Assembly: GCA_020086605.1 (NCBI GenBank) | Contig: JACBWW010000016.1 | Location: forward strand, 15,045,408-15,109,407 | DNA from: Lanius collurio | Taxonomy: Eukaryota; Chordata; Aves; Passeriformes; Laniidae | Reading direction: 5' to 3' | DNA length: 64,000 bases | Shown here: positions 39,456-54,129 of the stretch, piece after piece | Layout of the letters: every line of letters starts with the position of its first letter | How positions within the stretch are numbered: position 1 is the first letter of the stretch | Program-made: the position numbers and the translations under genes | The notes under the pieces: model-generated | What the model was told of the DNA's origin: nothing | Seen by the model: only the letters and a program-made list of their open reading frames with translations | The model's database searches: none

Positions 39456-42400
39456 GGCTATGTTGAATATCAGCCTTAAGCTGAGTATTAGGCCGAACTT
39501 CAGCCACATTTGAAGAGCCAAGTAATTCAAGGCAAACTGCACAGCAAATCTGTTCAGCAGATGCTAACTTATTAATAAACAAATTGCAGAGGGCTGTGAT
39601 ACATTTCACAAAAAAAGCCATGTAAATTTATTCATAACAAACCAAATCATAACTGAGAATGCTGAAGAGGACATAAAATGCTCTTGAGACTTGATCAGAT
39701 GACCACAAAAGAAAATGGCAATTTTTTTCTAAAATCCTATTCTATCGAGAATTTTTTTTTTTTTTTAATAAAAGGAAGGATTCAGACCTACTTAAAAAAA
39801 AAAAAAATTGAGGTCACTAGGAGTTCCCAACACAAATTCAACTGTGAAAGATTAACAGCTTCAAAATCGGATAGGCTTTCTGCCAATAAAGCACCATGTA
39901 ATTAAGACAAAATGAATGGCCCATTTTTTTCAGCTTTGCCTCTTCAGATGAATCAGAAGGGTAGGACAGGTTTCCGAGAGAGGGGGTCCCAGCACACAGT
40001 ATGACTGCATTCATGGAACAGTACAGCAATCCATCTCCAGACAGGGTTCAATGGGAAGGGCCTTGTCAGTCTGTGTGTCACACGTGGGCTGTGCCACCAC
40101 ATGAGGCTCTGCAGCAGGGCCTCACAAGCACAGTCCCATCCCTCTGCTGTTGGCTGGAGCTGGTGGTGACAGCTCACTGCTGCTACTCCCCTCTCCCTTG
40201 AACTACACAGAGGATGCTTCACATGCCCGAGGTCCCATTTCAGTCCCTGCTGACTCATCTGTCTTTTCCTTAAGCAGCTACAGTTTATTAGTCATCAGTC
40301 AGCACAGTTCTGTTCACATCTGACTAATTATTAACGAACACTAATACAGGAGATGTACAAGAAAATGGACTTTGCTGCCTTGGATAAAACCAGTATAAAT
40401 CATGCAAAGATCTCCTCTGTGCATTTGTAAATGTTGTGGGGAAACCAAGAAGTCTGGCTGTGTCCCAAGAACATGCTCATAGCACTAGAGCTATCTAGTG
40501 TAAAATATCACTTTCTAAGTAATAGATTAAATAAATACTGCATCTCACAAGTGGAGAAATTTAGAGACTTTTTTCAAAGCTCTTTTATAATATTATAATA
40601 TAATTTTTTTATGCAAGAAACCTTGAGTCTGGGAAGACAGGTAAAGAAAAAGAATCCCCTTGCCACACTTCCCAAACAAGTCCAAATAAAATAGTTTAGG
40701 CAGAAACATGATCTTAATCATTATTCAGAGTAGATTCCAAGAAGTCCTCCAGCTCCTGCAAGTGGCCCAACTGCAAAAGACGACTAAGTCTGAGAGCTTT
40801 AACATAGCAAAATTTGCAACTATTGCAATTCCTATCCTTTCAACATTATTGCAGTGTTGGAGGATCCACCTCCTTTTGAAGCAATTTGGTTCTCATCCAT
40901 TCAAACCAGTTTCTGCAGTGCTAGAAGGAAGAAAAGTCCAACTTCAGAAGCAATGTGGAATAAGCAAGACATGGTCTTCTTTCTGAAAAAGTTAAATAGC
41001 TTTTTCAAACTCTTTGGTTGGTAATTCTTCCCTTGGTTGGCAGATATTTTTGGTTAAGTTGCTGAAAGGTTTGTTCTCCTTTGTAGTCAGGGAGAAAACA
41101 GTAATTCTTTGAAGATATCTCAATCTGGAGAAAACACAGGCAAAATATTAACTTTGTCCATGAAGTCACAATAAGGGTTTAGCATAAGGGACCACTTGAG
41201 AGGGACTAACCCTAATTTCAGCTACCTGAAGTCTGAGAATCAGACTTGCAAAACAATAAATTCCTTCTGCATAGCAAGGCACACATCCTTTCTGACCTCT
41301 GATCCAGTTTGACTCTATATCATATGCAACTGTGTCTCACCGAAATAACTCCCATTAAGCTGAAAGTTACATACTTCAATTTAGGAGTGAAACACTTAGC
41401 CTACTGTAACTACAGAACAGAAGAAGCCAAGGCACCAGTGTTACACAAACCCTTTTCAATGGCCAGGACCTAATGAGCAGAAGGAAGTCCAGACGGTTCC
41501 AAAAGCCAGACTACACCTCTGCAGCACAAAGATAAAACACTCCCAGAGTTCCAGCCAGGCTAAGCCAGAGGAAAAACCTGAATGATCACAGGTTTGCAAG
41601 CAAATCACTGCTGAGAGAGGCAAGGGAATTCTCTGCATCAGCTTCCTGGAGATTACACTGACCTGACCTACTTCGTATCCAGATGTCAGCTACGACCTGG
41701 TTTTGATGCTCCCAAGGAACCCTGATTTCACCAAAGTCAAAATACGTAAGAAGAACAAGCAGAGTGCAAAAGAGAAATTCATTCCTGGCAGGCAATTAGC
41801 AGAAACTCTGATGTATGAAATATAATATAATCATCATATTAATGCAGAGCTCTACATAATAAAAGCTAATTTCTTTCAGGGTTCACTGGAGGAAAGAAAC
41901 AGGCCAAGGAGCCTTTAATTGCACACCTCCAATACATATAGATTAAAGAACATCTGCCAAAAATGGAGCAATATAGTTACTTTGAGAGAAGGAGACAATT
42001 TCTCCTTAAACACAGTGATGCAAGGCCACTGTCTCCCTAGGGCACTGTTCCATCGCTCTGAGCACAGTGAAAGCTAACAAGACTCACTAATGACATGTAT
42101 GCTACACAGGGTAGGTCTGTTGATAATATTACTAGACTTATTAGCACCATTTGCTCCTGTTCAGTAGCTCCTGCAACACCAGTGAGTGGTGGTGATCAGT
42201 TGTGTGTGGATAGTTCTGTTCAGAATTGGCTGCACTCTTAGTTGGTGAAAGTGAATCCATTCTCTCAGTTTCCTGGGCTTATGCACACAACTCACTTCTC
42301 ACATTGGTTTTAAGGCTTCAAGGCCAAAGAAACTTCTTTTATGACTTTTACTTCTTCTACATGGATTCATAGGCATATGCATAAAGTGTATCTGATACTA

Positions 42401-43281
42401 ATACATAAACACATTATCCAGAAAACTGTGAGCAACCCAGGTGAAAGGTGGCAGCTCTGAAAAGTTTCACATCCACATGATACAACTTTCACAAAGTCGT
42501 GTCTCATTTAGTTTTTCCATCTCTGCTTCCCTACTTTTATTCTTCCACTAAATTGCCTGACTTCAACTCCCTCCCAAATCCTCCAGCTCTCTCCCCCTCT
42601 CTCAGATTCAACCAAAAGGCCACCTGCCTAACTCCAGCAGTGGGCTCACAGCCTTATACTGCCTTTCATGTTTGTGCTGCACCAATTAACACTTGATCTC
42701 TGCAAGGATGAACAGTGCCAAAAGCACCACTGTGAAGTAACTAAAATGAGAAAATGGGACACCAAAAAAGAAAAACAAAGAAGAGGATGATATAATAGCC
42801 CTCGTTCATATGCAAAACATAAGGCAGCTAAATTCAGCACTGTGACGTAAAATAGTACTGACATCTACACTTTCAAAACGTGTGGTCTAATCTCCACTGG
42901 AATCCCTAGTGCTTAATCTGCCAGTCACCACACATGGATTTAGTATTTACTGCCAGGTATTAACTTGCAACTGTTTCAAGCATAAAAATGAGGACTGGAC
43001 GATACAGCTAAGAAAACATGTTTTTTTTATCAACTCTTTTCACAAAGATGTCCTATGCTGTTTTAACTAATAAAAAAAAAATCCTCCTGACTAAAAAATT
43101 AATATTATGCTAAGTGTTTTGCCAGTGTGACCATAAAAATATCTCTGAACCAGAGCAAAATGTGAGGCTAAATTCTCATTAAGAACAAAACAAACCCCAT
43201 AGTGCCAGATTAGAACTAAATCTCCTTTACTTTAAGTGGCACAGGATTGTGGCAGAAAAATTTCTGGGAAGGTTTTTCACC
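39456..43281. other. Non-coding unique DNA, no gene seen
   Basis: Apart from the T15/A14 inverted repeat annotated separately, no gene or repeat is recognised. A mildly GC-rich part at 40040-40200 has open frames on both strands without family match. Confidence 0.5.
39750..39809. repeat. T15 / A14 inverted repeat
   Basis: AA-T15-AA at 39750-39768 faces TT-A14-TT at 39792-39809 across a 23-base spacer. With one bulge this gives a stem of about 18 A:T pairs. It may be two independent homopolymers or a palindromic AT structure prone to instability. Confidence 0.65.
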
Positions 43282-43311
43282 TCTGGACTACACCATCTTT
43301 TGTAGTCCAGA
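43282..43311. other. Hairpin, 11-bp perfect stem
   Basis: TCTGGACTACA (43282-43292) and its exact reverse complement TGTAGTCCAGA (43301-43311) flank an 8-base loop. A second short helix (GGAAG/CCTTT-type pairing, 43268-43272 with 43316-43320) could form beyond an asymmetric internal loop. Could be structured RNA or DNA. No known family recognised. Confidence 0.6.
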
Positions 43312-43523
43312 AGAGCCTTTAATTTTTACCCCCGAGGTCCCTTTGATAAATCTGGATGTAGATCATGAGTTGTAAAAAGAGGGTGAACCCTTCAATGATG
43401 TTATGCAGACTTCCATTCAAAAAGCAAATCTTTTTCTCTCCTTCCTACTGTTCTTTTCCATTCAGAAACTAGAAGAGTAAGTAAAATAGAATATTTTCTA
43501 TTTTGTACAATAAAATTTTTCTA

Positions 43524-43563
43524 TTTTTTTATATAGCCTATTCATATAGGCTATACAAAAGAA
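43524..43563. other. Hairpin, 18-position stem with 4-base loop
   Basis: TATAGCCTAT (43532-43541) and ATAGGCTATA (43546-43555) are exact reverse complements around TCAT. After one mismatch the stem continues with a T run pairing an A run, including one G:T, to 43524 and 43563. This is the tightest long hairpin I found in the window. Confidence 0.7.
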
Positions 43564-46500
43564 AAAAACCGGGAAAGATCATCTCTTTAAGGAATGGCAG
43601 GAAACAGCTAATCTGAAACAAATGTAAATAATTACCTCCAGTCTCTACTTCCTATAAGATTTAAACTGCACACAGTTCAAAGGGTTTCTTTGTGTTAGTG
43701 CTACAAGTGTCATATAAATACTGGGCCAGAGGCCCCATTCCTCAACTGCACTAATGAATAATCAGCTAAACTGAGAATGTGTTGCACTTAGCACACCTCA
43801 CCAGAGCCCACTTGCCACAAGACAAGATGAGGAGACAAACACTTTGGTACAAATCCCGGCATCCCATGATTGTGCAGTTTACAGGGAGAGAAATAAACTC
43901 TCAGGTCTTTCACTAAATTTGGATCTCCTGATTTCCAGGGTGACTTTTCTTCATACTGTTCTGAGCTATTCACAGCATATTTTGAATATGCTATATGGCC
44001 TACACTAAACTGGCGTTTCAGGACAAGGGTTTTGGAAGTTCCATAGAGTAACTGTAAAAGTAACTGTCATTTATGGCTGCATCACTCATTAGACAGTTTC
44101 TCATTGATTTCCATTGGTCATCAAATTTCTTCTCTCTTCATCAGCATTTTCAAGGTAGAAATCACAAGGAATTTCATGCTAGGATATGGCAATTCCTTCA
44201 CTGACTAAGGGAGTACCATATACTTCATTCTACTAAATTCAAATGTCTTCTCTTCCCTCTCATTTCAAAAGGTGCAACCAGACAACAAGCATTTTTCAGC
44301 CAATTTCTTGGCAGAGCTCCTTTAAACACTACAAAGTCATTTTCCTTGCCAACTCATTTACCAAACACTCTCTTTTGAATTGGAATGACCCTCACTGCAG
44401 TAAATTTTAAAATGCAAATGCAGTCAGCAGGTTGCCTGTATTTGCCCAACTAAGAGCTATACATTTATGAACACTTCTGTTCAAGTAAGCAGAGGGTGCA
44501 AGACTAGGTGTTTATTTTATTTTTATTGGTGATCATGTTTCTGTCTGACAGAAGGCTGGAAGCTTAAATAAAAAACCTCCTTCAAGTGAAGGTCAGTACA
44601 ATCAGATACTTAGAACTCAAGGTTTAATTTACCATATGAAGGTTACTAAAGGAAGCCATCAGAAATTACTTTGCACAATGTGACTACCGCAGAAAAGCCA
44701 GCATACCAATTGCAGTGACAGATTTTTGTATAGGGTGGCTGAAACATTTAAGATGTCAACACAGAATCAATTTAACTCCCCAGCATCCAAACAGTTGTAA
44801 AGAGCGACCCTGAGTAAGCATGCTTGCTAATTGTGAGGTAACACACCTCAGCACCGATTCCAGGCAAACAGATCTTTATTAACCCTAGAGAAATAAGAGG
44901 GAGTGTTGGTACTGACTGAGGAAATACATTTCTTGTGCTAGGCTGATATCTAAAAGCAAATGCATTTTTAAAAAAATACAAACCACAAATTAAATCACTG
45001 TGTAAGAACTACAAGCACGAGCTCAGCAAAACCGTGCTCAAAGGTTTCCTTCAAACACACTACACTTTCAAATAAAATTTAAAAGTTAATTGTTTAATTC
45101 TGCTCTGAAAATATTCCAAAACCATTATCAACTGTATGCAAGCCAGATTTTCACAAACTCAAGCTTGTGCTGAACATAACCAGCAGACTTTTGCCTGGAA
45201 TAGCAAAGATAAATAACAATGCTGTTCTTCAAGATATCCCAGGACTTATTTATAAATTAAATAATACATCACCTTTTTCAAGGAGAAATGTAGCTAGAAC
45301 CCCATGAAATGTCTGATCTAGCTACAGACTAACTACAGACAGACAGTGTTATTGTTATTGACAAAACTTCCACCACGGGGACACAACCTAATAAACCAAA
45401 AGGATCAATTATTTCTGCACTGTATTTGTTACCATCTCAGTTCCCCAAGCCCTTTAGGTAATTTCCTAAGGAGTAATTCAAAGCAATGGCAAAGAGTCCT
45501 TGGAAAAGATTCTTTGACTTTATGAGACTTTTGAAAACTTCTGTGAGCAAATATCCAGCATTTCTCAGATATATTATGTGGTCTGTATAGCATATGCCTA
45601 CATTCAGTACCAGTTTTGCTTCTCAGCAATACTTCTAGGAAAACACTTTTCTTTTGATGGCATGGGATCATTTCAGCATCTCAGGAAACCAGCATCCCCT
45701 TCTTCCTCACATCCTCCCACACTTACATCTCCAGAAGCTGGCCCCAGCAGGAACACAGCCCAGCACAGCCCATGTATTGAGAGGCTCTAGCAGTCACAGA
45801 TTGAACTGCTTCAGACAGCCTCTGTTCCTGCAGCTGTTCGTGGATGTGCAACTTCACTGAGAGCTCCTTCAAAAGCAAAACACTGGTAAAATAAAAAATA
45901 CCAGCAGCATGTCATTAAATGCTTGTCTGTAAAAAGATATCTGATCCTTCATATATAAGACTGACATTTTGCCACAGTACATGCTGGTAACTCCAAACAC
46001 TTTGTCAGAAATATGAAGATATCTGAAAAAACTTATTTTCCTAATCCTTAATTTTACAGTTCCCAATTCAGAACACAGTTCTCTTAAGCGTCCTCTTTTA
46101 TCAGTGCACTAACTTTATGCCTTTTTTGAAATCAATGAAATACAGAAGCTCTGTAGACACCATGTCTTTACTGGCCGTCTTAGATGGCAATACAGCAGAC
46201 AAAACTTTCTGATTTATTTGCAGTTGATATAAAATTAATCTGAATTTGGTCAGCATAGCAATGAATGCAGAGCAGACCACCTCCCTCACTTCATCTGATC
46301 ACCAGAACATCCACCCAGCACATGCAGCTAAACAACATAGCTGGAAAGCCTGGAAACAGGAAGCAAGTTGAACAACACTGCACAGACCCTTCTGGAAGGT
46401 GGGAAACTGCAGAGCAGGTTCTGGTCTTTGCAAACCTTGGAGGGAGAATTCCACACCAACAAATCCAAACCTTGGTCAATCCTATCTTTAACTGAGTCAT

Positions 46501-49500
46501 CAATTTTGCTGTGCCTTAACCTCTAAGCCAAAGCAGGTATCTAGTGATCAAAGTATGAATGCAATTTGACACTCCTCAAATCACAAGCTTAGATCCAATC
46601 AGCTCGCCAGTAAATATACTCAACTTCTTGAAATTTACCTCAAGAAATCTTTCAATAGAATCAAAACAATAAGAAAGTATCTTTGCCAAATTTCAGTTTA
46701 AAACTAAACCACCCATTCTACTCACACTGGCACATAAATGAAATAATTGATCATCTTCCTATCAATGCCCAAGACTTATATTGATTGTGCCATTTAAAGA
46801 GACTAAAAAAATGCTGTCTTAATTCTTACAGTGAACATAAAGAAAGAGTAATTACAGAACTACTGGATGGAAAACAATCACAGTATTTTAGTTAAAGAAG
46901 CTGAGACTAAGTAGTGTAATGTACTCATCTGTTGTTTGTCATAATGAAGGGAGTAATTTGTTCCAGTACCATTTAAATATGTTAAATCATTTGGAATGCA
47001 TGGTAAACTTCACAACAGCACTACAAACATTTAAAAAGCTGTAATTTTGTTGGAAATTTGAGTTCAGGATTAGGATGGCAACAACAGGGTGTGATTAAAG
47101 TAAGACACTTCACTTTCAAAAGTTCCAGGAGGGGTTCAGGGGCAGAAGAGGGGATGATGTTTCCTTGGAAACTAGTCTACATGTATAGTTGCACTGTTTA
47201 ATATGGATTAGATGGCACTGTTACTACAAAGCAAATGTAATTATTATTCTTTAAACTGAACAAATCTAGAAAACAAACATTTACAATCTCTAAGAAGCAT
47301 AAAAGGATGCTCAATAGGAAAGCTCAAGCAGCAAGAGCGCACAACCAGCGCAACAGAGAATAGTCATCAGTGTCCAGGCTGTGAAGTAATAATGAGAATA
47401 AATTCCATGTGTGTCCTCTTGTAGGATGAATGACTGCCACAAGCACAGTTCAGTCTTTTATTTGCTTGGTCTCCCTACAGTCATAATTAGTAGGACATGT
47501 TTCAGTTGGCATAGGTCTTGGAAACAGGCTGCCTTCCAGGAGAACAAATTCACTTAAAGCCATTTTTGTTAACAAGTACATTTTTTATAAGGGCCACACA
47601 CAAGATATTTACCAAGAAGCAAACCTTAAGGGGAAAAAAAAATGTCTATATAATATTGTCCAATCATCCTGCTTTAAGTGTGTACATCGTGGCCCCCAGA
47701 AACATCTGCTCCTGCTCTGCAACACAGTTCTGAATGGTCTTGATTTTATGATCACTAGAGGTCTTTAATGTCAGCAGAAGGACTGCAGCAGTCATTTGCC
47801 CTGGAGACACCCATGCACATGGTTAACTCTTTGAATATGCATTCAAACACAACCTCCACAAAAAACTCCAGTGGAAATCAGCTGAAACTAAAGGCTATAG
47901 CTGCAGGCAAAAAAAATCTCATACAGTTTATAATGAAGTCAACCATTAAGAAATTTAAAAGAAAAAGTCTGCACAGTTTTCATCATTTCACCTGCACTGT
48001 TAAATTACAGGAACCAACAAAAAAAGACAAGGAGAAAGAGAATATTTAAATCTCTGTGTTTTTTAAGCAGTTGAAGCTATTACACATCTGTGAAATAAAA
48101 TGATAGAATGATAAAGCTGTTCAGTTTTTAGTCAGAGACAGATCAAAGTCGGCCCTGAATTGCAAGTCTATTTAAATCAGTTTTTGATACAATAAATTAA
48201 ATTTTCAGATACAGAATGCAAAAATCCAATAGAAAAATTGATCTACAAAACCGGAGCTGTTACATGAAACATTCCCTGATTATGAGCCACCTAAATAGCT
48301 GTCAGCTCTCCTAACAACTTCATGTTAAAAGACACACACTCACGACAGAACAAAAACACCACCATCACATTAAATCCAAGGCCTATATGCAATTACTGCC
48401 TTGTCATTCCTTCTTTTTTTTAAAGGCATGCAGTTTTTTAGTAAAAGGCATTTGATAAGGAAACACTGAATAAGAACTACAAACTGTTGGTGTGAGTTTG
48501 TTCACATGTTGAAGTGAACTTAAATTTCCATGTGGGGTGGGATTTTTTGTTTTCAGTGATCAGCAAGGCCCTGTATTTTTGTGCAATGTATTGATGGTGC
48601 CGAATTTCATTACAATGTAAAATTCAAAACCAACCTCTTCTTATGAGAGAAACTCCATGAAAGAATGCAAGCAGTATATCTCATGACTTGGAAAATATTC
48701 TCAATAGTCCATAAAAATTTCCTATCACAACTAAAAAAAAAAAAAAAAAAAATAAAAAACAAGACCGAACTACCACCTTTATTTAAAAAGCATATTGACA
48801 GAAAAATAAGTTACTGCTTAACAATTAGTCATCTATAATCACAGGATTAGACACACTTTTAAAAATTACTGGCTTTTAAGCATATTAAACACTAAAATCA
48901 AAACATAGCAAGGTAAATATTACAGGCTTGCATAACACTTGGCACCATTTAAAGCAGCTGTCTGGGAGCAGGGGTACACCAGTATGAAAACTGTGTTTTA
49001 AGCACCATGTATACAGGATTGTTGTCCAGTTTGTTTATTACTGCCACCCTGATCTATGGTGCTGTGATGACTGTCGTGGTCACAATGGAGTATGACAATG
49101 GAGTGTCACACTACTACCAAAAATAAAATTTATGGTAACTGCACATTTCTCATATTCAGCAGTGATCAAGAACAAAGTCTTAGTGGAGTATAATTCTTGC
49201 AAAATACAGTACTGTTCATGTCAATATCTATTGCAAAAATTTCCAGTGACTTAAACATAGTTTTAGATGGCATTGAGTAAAGAGCTCTAAATCAACTGAG
49301 CTCTCCTCTTAAATATCTGTCATTTAAGATACAAGATCACAAAGAGGAGGAAAACCTCCAACATTTATCAAAGGTAAATGAGTTTCAGATAGCTTCAATA
49401 CTCTGTGCTAGAAAGATACCACAGAGGTAGAGATGTCAAATATAAATACAAAGATGTTATTTATATTTGATCCTTCTCTAAATTTAATGCTCAGCCTTCC

Positions 49501-52500
49501 AATGCAGAGTTGTCATTTTTCCTCTTGTATGGAAATCAGAAAAGGATAAAAAAATGAACCTGCAGTGAACACGTGCCTTTCCTGTCTCTTTGACATGCCC
49601 ACACCCACTGGTTAAAACCTCTACCACAATGGCAACAGCTGACATCTCCAGTGCTGGAACAGCAGTTGCACCTAAAGAGCAGGTTTTTATTCTCTAAATA
49701 GATCATCTGCTTATCTCACAGGATAATTAGCAAAATTCAAGAATTTTAAAAATTTAAAAATAAAGTCACAAAGATGGTAAATCTGAACAAGGCATCATTT
49801 GCTTTCAATGATATAGTAAATTAGAAGAAAAAACAGTATTTCTGACAATAAATGGAAAAGGTCTTCAAGAGGACCATATCAGTTCAACTTTCATTTCTTC
49901 CTTATACTTAAACCATTCCTGTTTTCTGAGAACAAAGTAAGGAGGAAAGGGTAAAACAAAGATTACTAGAGAGGTATCTAATCCATTACAAATGTCCACA
50001 TTTAAGTTTTTATCATTTAAAAATATGCAGATACAAAAAGTCTACTAAATTGTTCTCTCTTAGGTTTCAAAACTTCTGGAAGTATTTCTTACTAGTTTTG
50101 TTTAACATCTTACCACACACCTCTTAATGTGTATCAGTCTGCAATAAGTTGTTCTGCTGAGTTAAATTCAGCAGTAGTAAAGCTGTGCCAGAAGCATACT
50201 GAATTAAAACATTATTAAAAATAAAGGCAACTAAACCACTGTAATTTATAGGTGCACACTGAACAGAGAGGAAATTACTACCTGCAAAAACCCAAACAAA
50301 CCAACTAATCTGTCAGTCAACAGTAATCAATCAGGTCTGCTCTCTAGGGTTTTTGGTACTGTCAAAAGCATTTAGGAACAAGTTTAGGAAAACCTTCCAA
50401 CTTGTCTGTCTAGTGAACACATCTCAAGTGGTAGCAACAGAAGTCTTCAACAGATAGTTTATTTGGAGTTCAAAAAGCACATCAAAGTACTTGCCAAACA
50501 ATGGACAGAGGACAGCAAACAAAACATCACTTGGATGACATTCCTTATACCTTACTAACTCATGATAAAATACACAGACTTTTCTGGCTGCTGGGAGCAG
50601 GACATGGAGAACCAAAAGAGCATAAAGAAAACCCAAGAGACATGGAAATCACATTTTTTTGTAATTTTGTTTTCCTAAGGTATCTTGTCTCTAAATCATT
50701 TTAAAAAATAGAAAGATCCTTGTAAAGTTTTACTTTTGTGAGTACTTTTTGATGTCATCTCTCCTTCTACATCCTATTTCATCATCCCATGTCCATTTGT
50801 GAAAACACATAGAAGCTCATAAGTTATTTCACTGCCATTAAATCTGCAATTTTCAATGAAAGGTCAGCTTTCAGCAAAAATATTCCCTAAAGTGAGCTAC
50901 AATTGCAGGGAGCTCCAGATAGGCAGAGTAATCCCTGTTCTGTCCATCTTTGTCTGTAAGCAAGACAGGCTCCTCACTGGTGCCAGGGAATACAAAATGC
51001 TGCTCCTTATGATGCCTGGAGTAATATTAGAGGTTGTGCTTTTGCTTATGCCTCTTCCCCTCTCCACCATTCTCACTTCAGCAAACCTCCCACTGGAGTC
51101 AATTAGAATTTTGCTTGAGTAAGCACTGCAGGGTATGGCCTGTTGGCATTAAATAAGTCATCATTTTTAATTGGCATTTTAAGTTCCATCAGACTACAGA
51201 CTATACCTCACACTGCCTTAGTAAATGTTTGCACAGGGTAACAATTTGGATCATGTTAACATTCACAAGTGATCCAAATACACACTGTACAAATACTGAG
51301 GTTAGGTGAGTTATTTCAGGACAAAAGATATTGAGATCTATTCTTCTTAAATTAGTATGTATTTCGAAAGTCATAAGACAGCCTAAAGTTATTTATTTTA
51401 GGGCATGCACATATTTCTTTTAGATAATTTGGTCCAGTGCCAATAAGTATTGTATATACTGAAGACCTTATAAAAGGTTGCTTTATCAGTAAATTCATCC
51501 TAAGCCTCTTTTGAAGTGTAACATTATTCATCTTGAAAAGGCTGTAGCAGCATGTTCACCACTTTTCATGATTACACTAGCTGCTATCAAAACACCCCAA
51601 AAGCTCTCATTATTAGGATTTTCTTACCAATATCACTCCTCTTTCCCCATTCAAACGGGGTATTTAAATAATGTAGCTTGTTGTGTCAGCTGTATTACAC
51701 ACTCAGGATTTCTATCCTTTGAAGCACATGGGACTAGAATTCGTATGAGCCTCAACAAATGTTGTAGACCATGACATCAGATTTTTTTTTTTGATCCTAA
51801 ACCACTTAGCATAATATCATTCTGGATATGTGAAGGACAAACCTCCCACTATCGTGCCATTTCTACTCTCACACATATGCCTCTGTTACCTTATATGGAA
51901 ATACATATAAGGACCCTAAGTTACTCTAACACTCATAATTTTTCCCTAAATTTTCTTCAAACAAGAACCACAGAGACTTGAGTGAGTCTTAAGGCACATA
52001 TTTCAATCCAGAGAGTACTTTTTTTTCCCCCCAAAGGAAGTCCCCACTTCTTGGAGCACCAATCTATTTCAAACATCCTCATGCTCAATTCCTGATCCAT
52101 TTTCAGGATTAATAACAGCTAATACAGAGGAAAACAGTGAGGTTGTGTAAGATTAAGTCATGCCTACAGAGAATGGGTAACTAAAAACTTACAGGAACAC
52201 ATTTGCTTATGCATACTATGTTTACGTACAGACAGTAAAGGGAAAATATTTTTAGAGCCAAAAAGAGTGCATTTTTTCTGTAGCATTCTTAAGTTAAAAG
52301 GTAAAGTACAATCAGTCCCTTAGTAAAACTGAATCTGACACCTCGTTTCTACTGAGATTTGGAATTATCATCTTGCAAACCCACAATTTGAAGCATCAGT
52401 GTCAACCTGTCTAGAATGCAATTTAGATTTTTTTAGTAACATAAAATGCCTACTCCTCTATAGTCATTAGTAGCTGGCATAAACAGTCTGACAGTATTGT

Positions 52501-54129
52501 AAGTGAAGGCCCCGACAGTTTGCAACACTAATCCAATATTTTGCCAGTAGCTCTAGAGCTCTGTGACAGAGGCAAAAGAAACACATCTCTTTAATCAGAA
52601 TCCCTTTTACTTTTAATTTTTGTACTGATGATTTGCTAATCTTTTTCTGGGACCAACCTGATTTCTGTTGAAGAGCTAAAAAACACACAGTGGAGATAAG
52701 AATCACAAGCATTTATACACATGATTGGTTTTCTTATAATTAAAAAAAGATGAGCTAATATAGATGAACAGTTATTTCTTACAGATTAATCTAAAACCAA
52801 GCAGAGAAAAAATGTTTCTTTTGAAATGGGAACGTCTGAGATCTCTCATTCCCTCTAGTGGCCACTGCAGCTTAGACAGAGGATTCAAAATGTATGTGAA
52901 CTGCATCCTTCCATTTGATATATGTAACTAGACTGAGCTCTGCCGTGATGTCGCATTTTAAGTGGAACTCCCTGAAGAAATCAATGGGGAATTCTGCTTA
53001 AAAAACAGTAGCATATTATGGCCTATAGTTGCCTAAGGAAGATTTCTTCCCTGCAGGGACAAAAATGAAGGTCATTCTCTAGGAAGAGAGCACTAGGGCT
53101 GGGCTTAAAGTAACTGAAAATTACATTAACATTTTGATTGTTTCTCATGTGTTGTGCTTGCCTGGGCCTTAGATCAGAAAATATAAAATAGAGATTTAGG
53201 AAACGTGAATCAAAAAAGAACTAGTGCAATTTATGGTGAAAAGCACATAATGCAAAACAAATAGGAAAAGGCAAGCTGCTTTTTAACAAAACTCACTTCG
53301 ATCTAATAGATCAAGAAGCTGGAAAACCGTCAATCTATTCCCCCACAAGAAAAAAAAAAAAAATCTATGTTTTGTGTTTACTGATATGTTCAAAACTCCA
53401 AAAGGGAACAACACTAGTCTAAGAGTAGAACAGCAACATGTGAATATAATGTCTAATTGCTTAGGTTAAGGGAAGAAGATGGCTAGGTACTGGAGAAATT
53501 TCAATCATTAACTCAACTCTACCACATCAAGATAAAGGGAAACCTTGAGGAGTGTCATATATGTAGAAGAGAGTAATTCAAACTATTATTGCTAGTTTCC
53601 AGGTTAACTACAAGCACTGAGAGAAAAAACAAAACAAAACCAAATCCTGGATTTTACCACTCCTGTTCATGGTGGATTAATGATTGAAGATTAATAAAGC
53701 CATTGATTTACATTGTGAAGGAGTGGCAACTACTGAGAGTATTAAGATACTACTAAACTGACAGCAAATGATACAAAATCAGTCCTGACATCCTCATTTT
53801 AGAAGAAACAGAAGAATTGGATTTCTATGACAGTAGCACATGTAACCGATTGAAAAATCTGGAATTAGCCTGCTTATAAAGGAAACATAAGACTGGACTC
53901 ATCAGACTCAAAGTTTAAGAGCATGAAAATAGAAAAACTGAAATATTGTTCTATTAAAGACTCAGTGAGCAATTTGCAACTTAAAATTCCTGTCTACCTT
54001 GAAAAAAATAATTAAGTAAACGTCACATAAGATCTCTATACAGAAGCATCTGCAAATACTTTTGTTCTACTGGAAGGCTGTAAGATATCAGTTAAAATAT
54101 CATTCTGACTTCTGAGCATCACACGTCAA
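43564..54129. other. Non-coding unique DNA, no gene seen
   Basis: About 10.5 kb without recognisable exons or transposons. Includes A20 (48733-48752) and A14 (53350-53363) runs, a perfect 13-base-spaced duplicate of ACAATGGAGT (49082-49091 and 49095-49104), and an inverted repeat ATTTGGATCA / TGATCCAAAT at 51244-51279 with a 16-base loop. All frames are short. Confidence 0.5.
52847..52861 (-). promoter_or_regulatory. CTCF-like motif
   Basis: The minus strand reads CCACTAGAGGGAATG, matching the vertebrate CTCF core (CCASYAGRKGGCRSY) at 12 of 15 positions including CCACTAGAGG. The GGC is GGA, which weakens it. Occupancy is unknown. Confidence 0.25.
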
